From positions 1-64,000 of the forward strand of contig NZ_JACCHP010000013.1 in assembly GCF_016031625.1 (NCBI RefSeq): a stretch of DNA of 64,000 bases, in the 5' to 3' direction. This stretch comes from Bradyrhizobium agreste (GTDB taxonomy: Bacteria; Pseudomonadota; Alphaproteobacteria; Rhizobiales; Xanthobacteraceae). A program made the position numbers and the translations under genes. A model generated the notes under the pieces. The model searched no databases, was not told where the DNA came from, and was given only the letters and a program-made list of their open reading frames with translations. This document shows positions 23,154-32,115 of this stretch, one piece after another (position 1 is the first letter of the stretch; every line of letters begins with the position of its first letter).

Positions 23154-24584
23154 CTAGAAGCATGATGCCATCGTCCGCAAGGCCGCGCTGATCTCGTTCT
23201 CGCGCCACGCCGCAAAGCCGAGCAGCAGGCCGTGATCGCGCGGCTTGCCGAGCGCCAGGCTGGATATCGCTCGCGTGACAACACCCGCCTCAACGAGCCG
23301 CGCTACCGCAGCCTGATCGGCGCGGCTGCGCTTGAGGCGGGCCACGAGCTGGATACCGCCCGAGGGCACCTCGACCGACAGCACCTCGCCGAGATGGCGC
23401 TCCAGCCCGGCGACGAGATGATCGCGCCGCGCGTGATAGAGCCGACGAACCCGGCGCAGATGCGCCAGAAAATGTCCGTCGGCGATGAACTCGGCGAGCG
23501 CCTCCTGGATGTGGCTGGAGGCGATGAGCCCGATATGCCGCTGTGCGATTTCCAAGGTACCGACGAGCGCCGGCGGCGCGACGAGATAGCCAAGCCTGAT
23601 ATCCGACGTCATCGCCTTCGAGAAGGTGCCGACATAGAACACGCGACCATAGGCGTCCAATCCCTGGAGCGCCGGCACCGGCCGGCTGTCATACTGGAAT
23701 TCACCGTCGTAATCGTCCTCGACGATCCAGGTCTTTCCGGGCCGGCTTGCCCTGAGAAACTCGGTGCGGCGTGCCAGCGACATCAGCCGGCCGGTCGGAT
23801 GCTGATGCGACGGCGTCATGAAGATGAGCCGCGGCGCGTCGCGGCCCGGCATCCGTTGCATGCCCTGCTCGTCCAGAGCGATACCCGTCGCGCGTGCGCC
23901 TGCGGCGCGGAAGGCAGCCGCGGCACCGGGATAACCTGGATCCTCGATCCAAACCTCGTCCCCGGGCGTGATCACGGCCGTCGCGATCAAGGTCAGCGCC
24001 GCCTGCGCGCTCGGCAGGATCAGGATCTGGTCCGCATCTGCGCGAACGCCTCTGCTGGTTGCGAGGTAGTGCGCCAGCGCCTCGCGCAAGCGCGGCCGGT
24101 TGACCGTTCCGAGCTCGCGCCTGGCTGCCCCGACCGCGCTGCGGCGCAGGCAGCGTCCCCAGATGTCGTTCGGAAATTCCCTGGCGTCGCCGTGGCCCGG
24201 ACGCAACGGCTTGAATGGCGCCTGATAGGACATCGGCCAGTCGGTCTTCTGGAGCTTTGAGGCCCAGGAGGAGAGCCGCAGCCTGCCGGCGGTCGGACGC
24301 GATGCAGCTGTCCCTGCTGGATCGCTTCGCCCGGCACCATCAACGATGACGATGGGGCGCCGCCCGTGCGACGCTGCCAAATAGCCCTCCGCGACGAGCT
24401 GCTCGAACGCGTAGGTGACGGTGTTGCGGGAGACGCCGAGCTCGCTGGCGAGCCGGCGGCTCGAGGGCAGCGAGAGGCCCTTGCCGAGGCGACCGCTCGC
24501 AATCAGGCTGCGGAGCTGACCCGTCAGCTGCGTCGCCAGGCCCTCCCCGTCGGCCCGTTTCAGGTCGATCAGGCCTGCGATCAT
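23154..24584 (-). CDS. MocR-type regulator (GntR HTH + aminotransferase-like domain)
   Basis: A 476-residue MocR/PdxR-like regulator. The N-terminal winged helix (PSSRRLASELGVSRNTVTYAFEQLVAEGY) joins a fold-type-I aminotransferase domain with its PLP-Lys at about residue 323 in GTFSKAMTSDIRLGY. Such proteins sense PLP or an amino compound and rarely act as enzymes. I chose ATG 24584 rather than 24674. The later start matches the family N-terminus (LIDLKRADGEGLATQL) and leaves the CTGGCAC direct repeats outside the gene as an operator. It is divergent from a broken EamA exporter, a common MocR-exporter pairing. Confidence 0.88.
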   Translation of the reverse strand: MIAGLIDLKRADGEGLATQLTGQLRSLIASGRLGKGLSLPSSRRLASELGVSRNTVTYAFEQLVAEGYLAASHGRRPIVIVDGAGRSDPAGTAASRPTAGRLRLSSWASKLQKTDWPMSYQAPFKPLRPGHGDAREFPNDIWGRCLRRSAVGAARRELGTVNRPRLREALAHYLATSRGVRADADQILILPSAQAALTLIATAVITPGDEVWIEDPGYPGAAAAFRAAGARATGIALDEQGMQRMPGRDAPRLIFMTPSHQHPTGRLMSLARRTEFLRASRPGKTWIVEDDYDGEFQYDSRPVPALQGLDAYGRVFYVGTFSKAMTSDIRLGYLVAPPALVGTLEIAQRHIGLIASSHIQEALAEFIADGHFLAHLRRVRRLYHARRDHLVAGLERHLGEVLSVEVPSGGIQLVARLKRSRADQAAVARLVEAGVVTRAISSLALGKPRDHGLLLGFAAWRENEISAALRTMASCF

Positions 24585-24589
24585 GCCTT

Positions 24590-24625
24590 CCAAAACTGGC
24601 ACCTCTCTCTTCTCCAATCTGGCAC
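24590..24625. promoter_or_regulatory. Direct-repeat operator, probably bound by the MocR regulator
   Basis: CCAAAACTGGCAC (24590-24602) and CCAATCTGGCAC (24614-24625) are near-identical direct repeats. Their CTGGCAC cores start 23 bases apart, about two helical turns, and a partial third unit CCAGGAGCCAGA follows. MocR/PdxR proteins typically bind such direct repeats, and the site lies between the divergent MocR and exporter genes. Confidence 0.65.
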
Positions 24626-24685
24626 TTTTCCAGGAGCCAGATGAGATGCTATCCGCCGGATCGGACCGCTTCAAGGATCTCCGAG

Positions 24686-25601
24686 ATGAACTCCCTTTCG
24701 CCTCGCGCCGCCGTCGGCCTGTTTCTCATCGTCGTGCTGGCCTGGGGCGTGAACTGGTCGGTGACGAAGCAGCTCGTTCAGGTCCTGCCACCGCTATGGA
24801 CGTCCGCAATCCGGAGCTGGATCGCGCTGTTTGGATTGTTCGCGATCCTTGGCCTCAGCAACAATCTGGTGATTCCGGGGCGCCGCGACATTCCTGTGGT
24901 CCTGAGCGTGGGACTGCTGCACATGACGCTGTTCTCGGTTCTGGTTGCGGCCGGTGTGCGCTTCCTACCGGCGAGCAAGGCAATCGTGCTCGGCCTACAC
25001 CACGCCGCTCTGGGTCGCGATCGCCGCGCCCTTGCTGGGGAAGGATAGGCTGACCGCGCCAAAGCTCGCCGGCGCTCTGCTTGGGTTGATCGGTCTTGCC
25101 GCCATCTTGAATCCGTCCTCGATCGACTGGACCAACATCAACGTCCTCCTCGGAGCAGGTATGGTCATCCTGGCCGCGATCTCCTGGGCCGCTAACATCA
25201 TCTATATCCGCGCGCATCGCTGGATCGCGTCCCCGCTCCAGCTCCTGCTCTGGCAGGTGCTCGTGGCCACGGCCGTGCTTACGACCCTGGCGATCATTAT
25301 CGACGGGTTGCCGCGAATCGAGTGGTCATGGAGGCTTGTATTGCTCTTCCTGTACTCGGGCCTGATCGGGACGGCGCTGGCCTATTGGGCCATGTCGATG
25401 GTCAACAAGAGCATCTCGGCACTGACGACATCGCTCGGCACCACCGCGACGCCGCTCGTCGGCATCGCCAGTGCCGCGATCCTGCTGAGTGAGCCGATCG
25501 ACGCGAGCCTCGCCGTCGCGGCCGGATTGATCGTCACCGGCATCGCGCTTGCGACGCTGGGCGATCGGCTATCGCGCAGTCAGGCCACCGCCAACGGCTG
25601 A
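24686..25601 (+). pseudogene. EamA/DMT-family exporter, frameshifted
   Basis: This is a ten-helix drug/metabolite exporter split by a single-base frameshift. The first part (from MNSLSPRAAVGLF) reads in one frame to ASKAIVLG. The second continues in another frame from YTTPLWVAIAAP to the C-terminus SRSQATANG. Removing one C near 24994-24995 (CTCGGC-C-TAC) restores a continuous ~304-residue protein with two EamA halves. Either the gene is inactivated or the base is a sequencing error. It is divergent from the MocR regulator. Its 3' end overlaps the convergent YeeE gene by 22 bases. Confidence 0.8.
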
Positions 25602-26635
25602 ACCCGCAGCGCGCCGCGCAGGCCCGCCGTCGTGCCGAGCAGGATGCCGGCAACCGCGACGAACGAGCCCAGCGCGAGCGTAGACACGCCGGTGAGCCCC
25701 TGCCCGATCGAGCAGCCGAACGCCATCACGCCGCCGATCCCCATCAGCGCGGCACCGGTGCCTGAGCGCAGCATGTGGCGCGGCGAGGAATAGCCTTCGA
25801 GCTTGAAGCGGCCTGTTGCGAGTGCCGTCGCCAGACTGCCGGCGAAGACGCCGGCCACCGTCGCGATGCCGAAATTGAGCGTCAGCCCGGTCGAGAGCAT
25901 GGCATATTGCAGGCTGTCGGCGATCGGGGCAACGAACGTCAGGGAGGTCACGGGGACCGGATTGAAATCGTCGGTGCCGAGATAGCCGGTGACGTACCAG
26001 CCGCCGGCGACGAGGAGGCCCACGAGGATGCCCGCCAACATCTGGGCGGGCGAGCCGCGGAACGCCGGGTGCGCGAAAGCAAACAGGATCAACGCGACGA
26101 CGATCGTCGCAGCGGCAAGCAAACGCGAAAACGATTCCGTGAAACCGAGCGTCGCCAGCAAAGACGGCAGCGAATTCGCGGCGACCGCGGTTTGCGTCGC
26201 CTGGACCAGCGCGATACGGCCCGGCGCGATCAAGCCCTTCAGCGTCATCTGCGCGGCGATCGCCAGCACGATCACGACCACGAAGGAGCGGAGATTGCCG
26301 CGGCCGAGCAGCACCAGCGCCCGCGAGCCGCAGCCGTTCGACAGCACCATGCCGTAGCCGAACAGCAGGCCGCCGAGAAACAGCACCGCCGGCGAAAACG
26401 ACGGCTGCAGATAGATCGACTTGCCGAGATCGACCGTGCCGCTGCCGGCGAGGAGCTGGCTCGCGGCAATCGCAACCGAGATCGCCAGTGCATAGGTCCG
26501 CACCAGCCGTCCGTCCCCCTCTCCGAGAAACCCGCGCATGCTGCTCATCAGGCAGAAACCGCTGAGCAGGCCAACGGCGCCGTAGACGAGCCCGATGGCG
26601 AGGCCCGCGAGGATGACAAGTTGCGTGGATTCCAT
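25580..26635 (-). CDS. YeeE/YedE family sulfur-compound transporter
   Basis: A 351-residue polytopic membrane protein of the YeeE/YedE (TsuA-like) family, which imports thiosulfate or related sulfur species. The two conserved Cys motifs are present, SNGCGSRAL (about residue 102) and AFGCSIGQGLTG near the C-terminus, each in a repeated half. About nine to ten hydrophobic segments are visible. No TusA-like partner gene is adjacent, although YeeE is often paired with one. Its stop overlaps the convergent exporter pseudogene. Confidence 0.9.
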   Translation of the reverse strand: MESTQLVILAGLAIGLVYGAVGLLSGFCLMSSMRGFLGEGDGRLVRTYALAISVAIAASQLLAGSGTVDLGKSIYLQPSFSPAVLFLGGLLFGYGMVLSNGCGSRALVLLGRGNLRSFVVVIVLAIAAQMTLKGLIAPGRIALVQATQTAVAANSLPSLLATLGFTESFSRLLAAATIVVALILFAFAHPAFRGSPAQMLAGILVGLLVAGGWYVTGYLGTDDFNPVPVTSLTFVAPIADSLQYAMLSTGLTLNFGIATVAGVFAGSLATALATGRFKLEGYSSPRHMLRSGTGAALMGIGGVMAFGCSIGQGLTGVSTLALGSFVAVAGILLGTTAGLRGALRVQPLAVA

Positions 26636-26667
26636 CGGTTGTTCTCAGACCTCTCGACGTTCTCCGT

Positions 26668-26745
26668 CATTGCGAGCGTAGCGAAACAATCCAGTCTGTC
26701 TCCGCGGATGCATTTTACGGATTGCTTCGCTGCGCTCGCAATGAC
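26668..26745. repeat. Intergenic palindromic repeat, family B
   Basis: A 78-base element with ends GTCATTGCGAGCG and CGCTCGCAATGAC and inner AGCGAAACAATCC / GGATTGCTTCGCT arms. It resembles 36835-36917 and 45471-45555. It lies between the yeeE-like start and the end of the quinone-oxidoreductase gene. Confidence 0.88.
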
Positions 26746-26751
26746 GGCGTG

Positions 26752-27756
26752 TTACGGCTTCAGGATTACTCTATCGCGCGACGATCCGGCGACCGCAACA
26801 TAGGCCTCCTTGGCGCGCTCGAACGGATAGATTGCATTCGCCTTGATCGGGAACGGCTTCAGATGGCCGCTCGCAAAACCCGGCCCGAGGTCGCGCAGGA
26901 CGGCGCCCGTCGCGGCCGAGGACAGGCCCAGCGTGTCGATGCCGACATAGGTGTGCTGGCCCCGATAGAATTCGAGGATGTTGAACTGCACGATGCGGTC
27001 GATCGCGGCGATCAGGATCTGACGGCCGCGAAGCGCAAGCGACTTGTGCGCGGCCTGAAAATAGGGATCGCCGACCGTGTTGAAGACGATGTCGGCTCCC
27101 TTGCCGCCGGTCAATTCGCGCACGCGCGCGGCAACGTCGGTGGCGGAGGCGTCGATCACCTCGATGGCAGCGTTGGCGTGGCCTTCGTAAGCTTCCGCCT
27201 TGCGCACCACGCCGATCACGCGCGCGCCCTGCCAGGTCGCGATCTGCACCGCGGCCTGGCCGACCTTGCCGTTGACGCCGAACACCAGAACGGTCTCGCC
27301 GCTCTTCGGCAGGCCGGCGCGGCGAAAGCCTTCCATCGCGGTGACGAAGGGCACGCCGATGCCGGCGGCCTCCTCCCAGGACAGCGTCCTGGGCTTCTCC
27401 ACGACGGCATCGGCTTCGACCACGAGATGGCTCGCGTGGGTCCCGTCACGACGGATGCCGAGATCGCCGGACGAGCCGAACACTTCGCGCCCTATCGTGC
27501 CCGCAGGCCCGTCGATCACAACGCCGGCATAGTCGCGGCCGGGGGTTCGCGGGAACACGGCATAGGGCATCAGGCCGGTCGCCGCCTTGACGTCGGAGGG
27601 ATTGACCGCGGCAGCCTTTACCTCGATCAGGAGATCGTTCGGCCCGCATGCAAGCATCTGCCGCTCAATTGTCGGTGCAAGCGCAGCGGCATTTTCAGCT
27701 TTGGCGTTGAGGCGCACACAGCGTGCTTCGACCGTTTTGGCATCGGCTGGCGACAT
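26752..27756 (-). CDS. Zinc-independent alcohol dehydrogenase / quinone oxidoreductase (MDR family)
   Basis: A 334-residue medium-chain dehydrogenase/reductase. The GroES-like N-terminal domain (EVKAAAVNPSDVKAATG, then GRDYAGVV) is followed by the Rossmann motif VFGVNGKVGQAAVQIA (about residues 158-173). The Cys/His structural and catalytic zinc ligands of true alcohol dehydrogenases are missing, so a quinone oxidoreductase or enoyl reductase role with NADPH is likely. It lies downstream of paaK but separated by a terminator-like hairpin, so it is probably independently transcribed. Confidence 0.87.
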   Translation of the reverse strand: MSPADAKTVEARCVRLNAKAENAAALAPTIERQMLACGPNDLLIEVKAAAVNPSDVKAATGLMPYAVFPRTPGRDYAGVVIDGPAGTIGREVFGSSGDLGIRRDGTHASHLVVEADAVVEKPRTLSWEEAAGIGVPFVTAMEGFRRAGLPKSGETVLVFGVNGKVGQAAVQIATWQGARVIGVVRKAEAYEGHANAAIEVIDASATDVAARVRELTGGKGADIVFNTVGDPYFQAAHKSLALRGRQILIAAIDRIVQFNILEFYRGQHTYVGIDTLGLSSAATGAVLRDLGPGFASGHLKPFPIKANAIYPFERAKEAYVAVAGSSRDRVILKP

Positions 27757-27757
27757 C

Positions 27758-27784
27758 GAAAGACCCGCGATTTCTCGCGGGCCT
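27758..27784 (-). terminator. Terminator at the end of the paa operon
   Basis: On the minus strand CCCGCGA-GAAA-TCGCGGG forms a perfect 7-base stem with a stable GAAA tetraloop, followed by TCTTTC. It lies about 40 bases beyond the paaK stop and just before the next gene's start codon. Confidence 0.65.
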
Positions 27785-27820
27785 TGTCGCCTCTGGAGCC
27801 CATGGAGTCAATCCGCCCAG

Positions 27821-29152
27821 TCAGTCCTTGGGCCGCTTGTCATAGAGCCGCTTGGCCTTGCCGAGCGAGCGTTCCAGCGTCGCGGGCGCAACCACCTGCA
27901 CCCTGGAGCTGACGCCGATCGTGTTCTTGATGTGGGTCGCAATCTGGTCGGCATGATCGACGAGCCCGCGGCCGTCCCAGCTCTCGGGGCGCGCCTCGGC
28001 GATGATGGTGAGCTCGTCCATGCGGCCCTCGCGGGTGAGTTCCAGGATGAAGTGGCCGCCGCACCAGTCGGTCGCGAGCAGGACCTCCTCGATCTGGGTC
28101 GGGAACAGGTTGACGCCGCGCAGGATGATCATGTCGTCCGAACGCCCGGTCACCTTCTCCATGCGCCGCATGCCCGGCCGTGCCGTGCCCGGCAGCAGCC
28201 GCGTCAGGTCGCGGGTGCGATAGCGGATCACCGGAAAGGCTTCCTTGGTGAGCGAGGTGAAGACCAGCTCGCCCTTCTCGCCGTCCGGCAGCACCGCGCC
28301 GGTCTCGGGGTCGATCACCTCGGGATAGAAGTGGTCCTCCCAGATGTGCAGGCCGTCCTTGGTCTCGATGCACTCCTGCGCCACGCCGGGACCGATCACC
28401 TCGGACAGGCCGTAGATATCGGTGGCGTCCATGTCGAAAGCGTCCTCGATCTCGGTGCGCATCGCGTTGGTCCAGGGCTCGGCGCCGAAAATGCCGATCT
28501 TGAGCGAGCACTGGCGCGGATCCAGCTTCTGGCGCTTGAACTCGTCGAGGATCGCCAGCATGTAGCTCGGCGTCACCGTGATGATGTCGGGCCGGAAATC
28601 GTTGATGAGCTGCACCTGCCGCTCGGTCATGCCCCCGGAAATCGGCACCACCGTGCAGCCGAGTTTTTCGGCGCCGTAGTGCACGCCGAGACCGCCGGTG
28701 AAGAGGCCGTAGCCATACGCATTGTGGATGATCATGCCGTTGCGGCCGCCGGCGGCGCGGATCGAGCGCGCCATCACCTCGGACCAGGTGTCGATGTCGC
28801 GCTTGGTATAGCCGACCACGATCGGCTTGCCGGTCGTGCCCGATGAGGCATGCACCCGCACCAGCTTCTCGCGCGGCACGGCGAACATGTTGAAGGGATA
28901 ATTGTCGCGCAGGTCCGTCTTCACCGTGAACGGAAACTTGGCGAGATCGGAGAGCTCGCGAAAATCCGACGGGTGCACGCCCGCTTTGTCGAAGACTTTA
29001 CGGTAATGCGCGACATTGTCGTAGGCGTGCTTCAGCGACCAGGCCAGCCGCTGCTTCTGCAGCGCCATGATCTCGTCGCGCGAGGCGCGCTCATGCGCGT
29101 CCATCTCGGCGCTATAGGTGTTGCCACCATCCTTGAGCCTCGTGAGAGCCAT
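27821..29152 (-). CDS. paaK: Phenylacetate-CoA ligase
   Basis: A 443-residue AMP-forming ligase that converts phenylacetate, ATP and CoA to phenylacetyl-CoA, the first step of the pathway. The adenylate-forming motif SSGTTGKP is at residues 103-110. YGLSEVIGPGVAQEC and the hinge region GRSDDMIILRGVNLFPTQIEE match PaaK. Length is normal. It is the last gene of the leftward paa module, 39 bases after paaI, and is followed by a hairpin terminator. It acts in the cytosol upstream of the PaaABCDE epoxidase. Confidence 0.95.
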   Translation of the reverse strand: MALTRLKDGGNTYSAEMDAHERASRDEIMALQKQRLAWSLKHAYDNVAHYRKVFDKAGVHPSDFRELSDLAKFPFTVKTDLRDNYPFNMFAVPREKLVRVHASSGTTGKPIVVGYTKRDIDTWSEVMARSIRAAGGRNGMIIHNAYGYGLFTGGLGVHYGAEKLGCTVVPISGGMTERQVQLINDFRPDIITVTPSYMLAILDEFKRQKLDPRQCSLKIGIFGAEPWTNAMRTEIEDAFDMDATDIYGLSEVIGPGVAQECIETKDGLHIWEDHFYPEVIDPETGAVLPDGEKGELVFTSLTKEAFPVIRYRTRDLTRLLPGTARPGMRRMEKVTGRSDDMIILRGVNLFPTQIEEVLLATDWCGGHFILELTREGRMDELTIIAEARPESWDGRGLVDHADQIATHIKNTIGVSSRVQVVAPATLERSLGKAKRLYDKRPKD

Positions 29153-29191
29153 CCTCGTTTCCCCACATTGTTTGTTCTTCTTTGTTTGGTC

Positions 29192-29692
29192 TTATTGATC
29201 TTGCGCCGGCAGCCATTTGCCGGGAATGACGCGCGAATGTCCGCGGAATTCCGCGATGACGACCTCGCCCACCGTGACACGCACGTCGTAAATGCCGGAG
29301 CGGCCGACGCGGGTGATCTCCCGCGCCTTGGCGATGAGACGATCGCCAAGCTTGCCCGGCTTGATGAAAGTGATCTGGCCCTGCGCCGCCACGACGCGCT
29401 CGTTGTGCGAGTTGCAGGCGAACGCGAAGGCGGAATCGGCGAGCGTGAAGATGAAGCCGCCATGAGCGATGCGCTGGCCGTTGACCATGTCCGGCCGCAC
29501 CATCATCGCGAGCGTCGCAAAGCCCGGGCCGATCTCGACGAGCTCCATGCCGAGACCCTTGGACGCATCGTCCTCGGCCCACATCGCCTCGGCGCAGGCG
29601 CGGGCGATATCATCAGGTGACAGGGCGGCTTTGACGTTCACGCGCTTCTCCCGGCCAGATGTTTGCTCATGATGTTGTTCTGGTTGGCTCAC
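29192..29692 (-). CDS. paaI: Phenylacetyl-CoA pathway thioesterase
   Basis: A 166-residue hotdog-fold thioesterase of the PaaI type. The signature AHGGFIFTLADSAFAFACNS (His77, Asp86) is intact, and the C-terminal half (VGRSGIYDVRVTV, AEFRGHSRVI) matches. It releases CoA from stalled hydroxyphenylacetyl-CoA or ring-epoxide intermediates and so prevents CoA depletion. It sits between paaE and paaK. About 15 N-terminal residues extend before the domain; an internal start would be possible but is not needed. Confidence 0.93.
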   Translation of the reverse strand: MSQPEQHHEQTSGREKRVNVKAALSPDDIARACAEAMWAEDDASKGLGMELVEIGPGFATLAMMVRPDMVNGQRIAHGGFIFTLADSAFAFACNSHNERVVAAQGQITFIKPGKLGDRLIAKAREITRVGRSGIYDVRVTVGEVVIAEFRGHSRVIPGKWLPAQDQ

Positions 29693-29742
29693 ACTGTCAA
29701 ATAATGCGACGCATTTGCATTCCCGAGCCGCAGAACGCCTGA

Positions 29743-30825
29743 TCAGACATGATCATAATCGACCACGACCCGCTCCGTAGACGGCTTGGCCTGGCAGGTG
29801 AGAACAAAACCGGCCTTGAGCTCCCACGGTTCCAGCGAATAGTTGATGTCCATCGGCGCCTCGCCCTCGACCAGTTTTGCGCGGCAGGTCGAGCACATGC
29901 CGCCCTTGCAGGCAAAGGGCAGATCGACCCCGGCGCGCAGGGCGGCATCGAGGATGGCCTCGTCCTCGGCGACGGGCACGTCGCGGCGCTTGCCGTCGAT
30001 GATCAGCGAGGCGATCGCCTTCGGCGGCGCGTCGGGCGCAACCGCCTTTTTCGGCCGCGGCTTGCCGCCGAACTCGGAGACGAAGCGCTCGACATGGATG
30101 CGCTCGTCGGCGATGCCGAGATCGCGGCAGGTCGCCTCGATCTCCTCGCTCATGCCAAGAGGACCGCAGATGAAGACGTGATCGACGCTTGGCGCCGGCA
30201 CCAGGGCGCGGAGCAGCACCCTCACCTTGTCGCCGTCGAGCCGGCCATGCAGGATCGGGATGTCCTGCTCCTCGCCGGAGAGCACGAAGAAGATCGAAAG
30301 ACGATCGATGAAGCGGTCCTTCAGCTCCTCGAGCGCTTCGAGGAACATGATGCTGTCGGTGGTGCGGTTGCCGTAGAACAGAAAGAAGCGGCTGCCCGGC
30401 TCGCGCGCGAGCACGCCCTTGACGATCGACAGGATCGGCGTGATGCCGGAGCCGGCGGCGAAGCCGACATGAACGCGCGCACGATCTGCCGGCGGGACCA
30501 GACCGAAGCGGCCGGTCGGCGTCATCACGTCGAGCTCGTCGCCGCATTTGAGATCTTCGGCGGCCCAGCTCGAAAACGCGCCGCCATCGACCTTCTTGAC
30601 GGCGATACGGATCTCGCCGTCGTCGGGGCCGGAGCAGATCGAATAGGAGCGGCGGACCTCTTCGCCGTCGAGCGTGGCGCGCAGCGTCAGGTACTGGCCG
30701 GGCGTGAAGGCGTAATCGCTGGCGAGTTCGTTGGGAATCGCGAAGGTCATCGAGACGGCGTCGGGCGCCTCGCGGCGGAGATCGCTGACGGCGAGGCGAT
30801 GGAAGCGCGGTGCGGCTGCGGACAT
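29743..30825 (-). CDS. paaE: 1,2-phenylacetyl-CoA epoxidase reductase subunit
   Basis: A 360-residue reductase passing electrons from NADPH through FAD and a [2Fe-2S] cluster to the PaaABC di-iron oxygenase. FAD-binding RRSYSICSG and NAD(P)-site GSGITPILSIV precede a C-terminal plant-type ferredoxin with CKGGMCSTC and a distant Cys in VLTCQAKP. The start at 30825 lies 2 bases after the paaD stop; an upstream in-frame ATG reads back through paaD and is rejected. It is the fifth gene of paaABCDE. Confidence 0.94.
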   Translation of the reverse strand: MSAAAPRFHRLAVSDLRREAPDAVSMTFAIPNELASDYAFTPGQYLTLRATLDGEEVRRSYSICSGPDDGEIRIAVKKVDGGAFSSWAAEDLKCGDELDVMTPTGRFGLVPPADRARVHVGFAAGSGITPILSIVKGVLAREPGSRFFLFYGNRTTDSIMFLEALEELKDRFIDRLSIFFVLSGEEQDIPILHGRLDGDKVRVLLRALVPAPSVDHVFICGPLGMSEEIEATCRDLGIADERIHVERFVSEFGGKPRPKKAVAPDAPPKAIASLIIDGKRRDVPVAEDEAILDAALRAGVDLPFACKGGMCSTCRAKLVEGEAPMDINYSLEPWELKAGFVLTCQAKPSTERVVVDYDHV

Positions 30826-30827
30826 GG

Positions 30828-31331
30828 TCAATGACACTTGAAATAGTCGAAAGGTTCGCGGCAGGCCTTGCAGCGCCAGAGCGCCTTGCAGGAGGTCGAG
30901 CCGAATTCGGACAGCAGCTCGGTGTTGTCCGAGCCGCATTGCGGGCATGCTACCGCCTGCGCGCCGAACAGGGCGCGTCGCGAGTTTGAAGCTTGCGGCG
31001 GTGCGATGCCGTAGGCGCGCAGCTTCTTGCGGCCCTCCTCTGTCATCCAGTCCGTGGTCCAGGCCGGCGACAGCACGGTTCTTACTCTCGGATGTTGGAA
31101 ACCGGCGCGCTCCAGCGCGAACTCGATTTCCAGCGCGATCATGTTCATGGCCGGACAGCCCGAATAGGTCGGTGTGATCGCGACCTCGACATGATCGCCG
31201 TCGAGAACGACCTCGCGCAGCACGCCGAGATCGGCGATGGTCAAGACCGGAATCTCCGGATCGACCACGCTCGCCGCGGCATCCCAGGCGCGCTGCCGCA
31301 AATCGCCGTCGCGGTCGAGCACCGTCACCAT
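30828..31331 (-). CDS. paaD: 1,2-phenylacetyl-CoA epoxidase subunit PaaD
   Basis: A 167-residue protein. Its N-terminal half is an MIP18/DUF59 domain (VVDPEIPVLTIADLGVLR, then YSGCPAMNMI) of the kind used in Fe-S or metal assembly. The C-terminal ~45 residues are a four-Cys zinc-ribbon-like module (CPQCG ... CKALWRCKACREPFDYFKCH). PaaD is needed for epoxidase activity, probably as a maturation factor. The ATG at 31331 overlaps the end of paaC by 7 bases, showing translational coupling. Confidence 0.93.
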   Translation of the reverse strand: MVTVLDRDGDLRQRAWDAAASVVDPEIPVLTIADLGVLREVVLDGDHVEVAITPTYSGCPAMNMIALEIEFALERAGFQHPRVRTVLSPAWTTDWMTEEGRKKLRAYGIAPPQASNSRRALFGAQAVACPQCGSDNTELLSEFGSTSCKALWRCKACREPFDYFKCH

Positions 31332-32101
31332 GTCAGCCCCGGAAAAGTCCGCTGCATCGATTGCAGCTCCGACAGGAGGTGGCCGAGATGCTCGCTGTGA
31401 CGGCCGGATCGGCCGCCCTGCTGCATCCACTCGTTCTGCGGCAGTGCGAGCGTTGCTTCGCGGGTGACATCTGTGATCGTCGTCAGCCAGCGCCCGCGCA
31501 AGCTTCCGGGATCGACGGCAATGCCGGCATCGATCAGCCCGCGTTCGCTGTCGTCGACGGCAAACATCTCGCCGGTAAAGGCCCAGAGATTTTCGATCGC
31601 TCCTTGCGCGCGTCGGTGGCTCTCCTCGGTGCCGTCGCCGAGCCGGATGACCCATTCCGAGGCATGGCGCAGATGGTAGGCGCTCTCCTTCTCCGATTTC
31701 GCCGCAATCGCCGCCAGCGTCGCATCGCGCGACTTCATCATCGCACGCCAATAGAGATCGGCGAAGGCGGAATAGAAGAATTGCCGCACCAAGGTCTGGG
31801 CAAAATCGCCGTTGGGCTGCTCGACCAGCAGCAGGTTGCGGTACTGCCGCACGTCGCGCAAGTAAGCGAGCTTGTCCTCGTCGTTATCCCTGCCTTCGAC
31901 CTTGGCGGCAAAGGTGTAGAGCTCCCGTGCCTGACCGATGAGGTCGAGCGCGATGTTGGAGAGCGCCATGTCCTCTTCCAGCAGCGGCGCGTGCCCGCAC
32001 CATTCCGACAGCCGGTGACCGAGGATCAGCGCATCGTCGGCGCGTCGCAGCGCGTAGAGCACCAGCGGCGTTTCGGAGACCTGGATGTTGGCGCAAGACA
32101 T
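31325..32101 (-). CDS. paaC: 1,2-phenylacetyl-CoA epoxidase structural subunit PaaC
   Basis: A 258-residue ferritin-like subunit that pairs with PaaA to form the epoxidase core but lacks a working di-iron site. Visible features are TPLVLYALRRADDALILGHRLSEW near the start, ALSNIALDLIGQARELY, and ESAYHLRHASEWVIRLGDGTEESHRR. I chose ATG 32101; a GTG at 32119 that overlaps the paaB stop (GTGA) is an alternative adding six residues. Its stop overlaps the paaD start. Confidence 0.94.
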   Translation of the reverse strand: MSCANIQVSETPLVLYALRRADDALILGHRLSEWCGHAPLLEEDMALSNIALDLIGQARELYTFAAKVEGRDNDEDKLAYLRDVRQYRNLLLVEQPNGDFAQTLVRQFFYSAFADLYWRAMMKSRDATLAAIAAKSEKESAYHLRHASEWVIRLGDGTEESHRRAQGAIENLWAFTGEMFAVDDSERGLIDAGIAVDPGSLRGRWLTTITDVTREATLALPQNEWMQQGGRSGRHSEHLGHLLSELQSMQRTFPGLTW

Positions 32102-32115
32102 CACATCAATCCCAA

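Noticed and set aside
24584..24674. Start of the MocR gene at the upstream ATG 24674
   Set aside because: The extra 30 residues do not resemble the family, and the direct repeats expected of a MocR operator would then lie inside the coding region.
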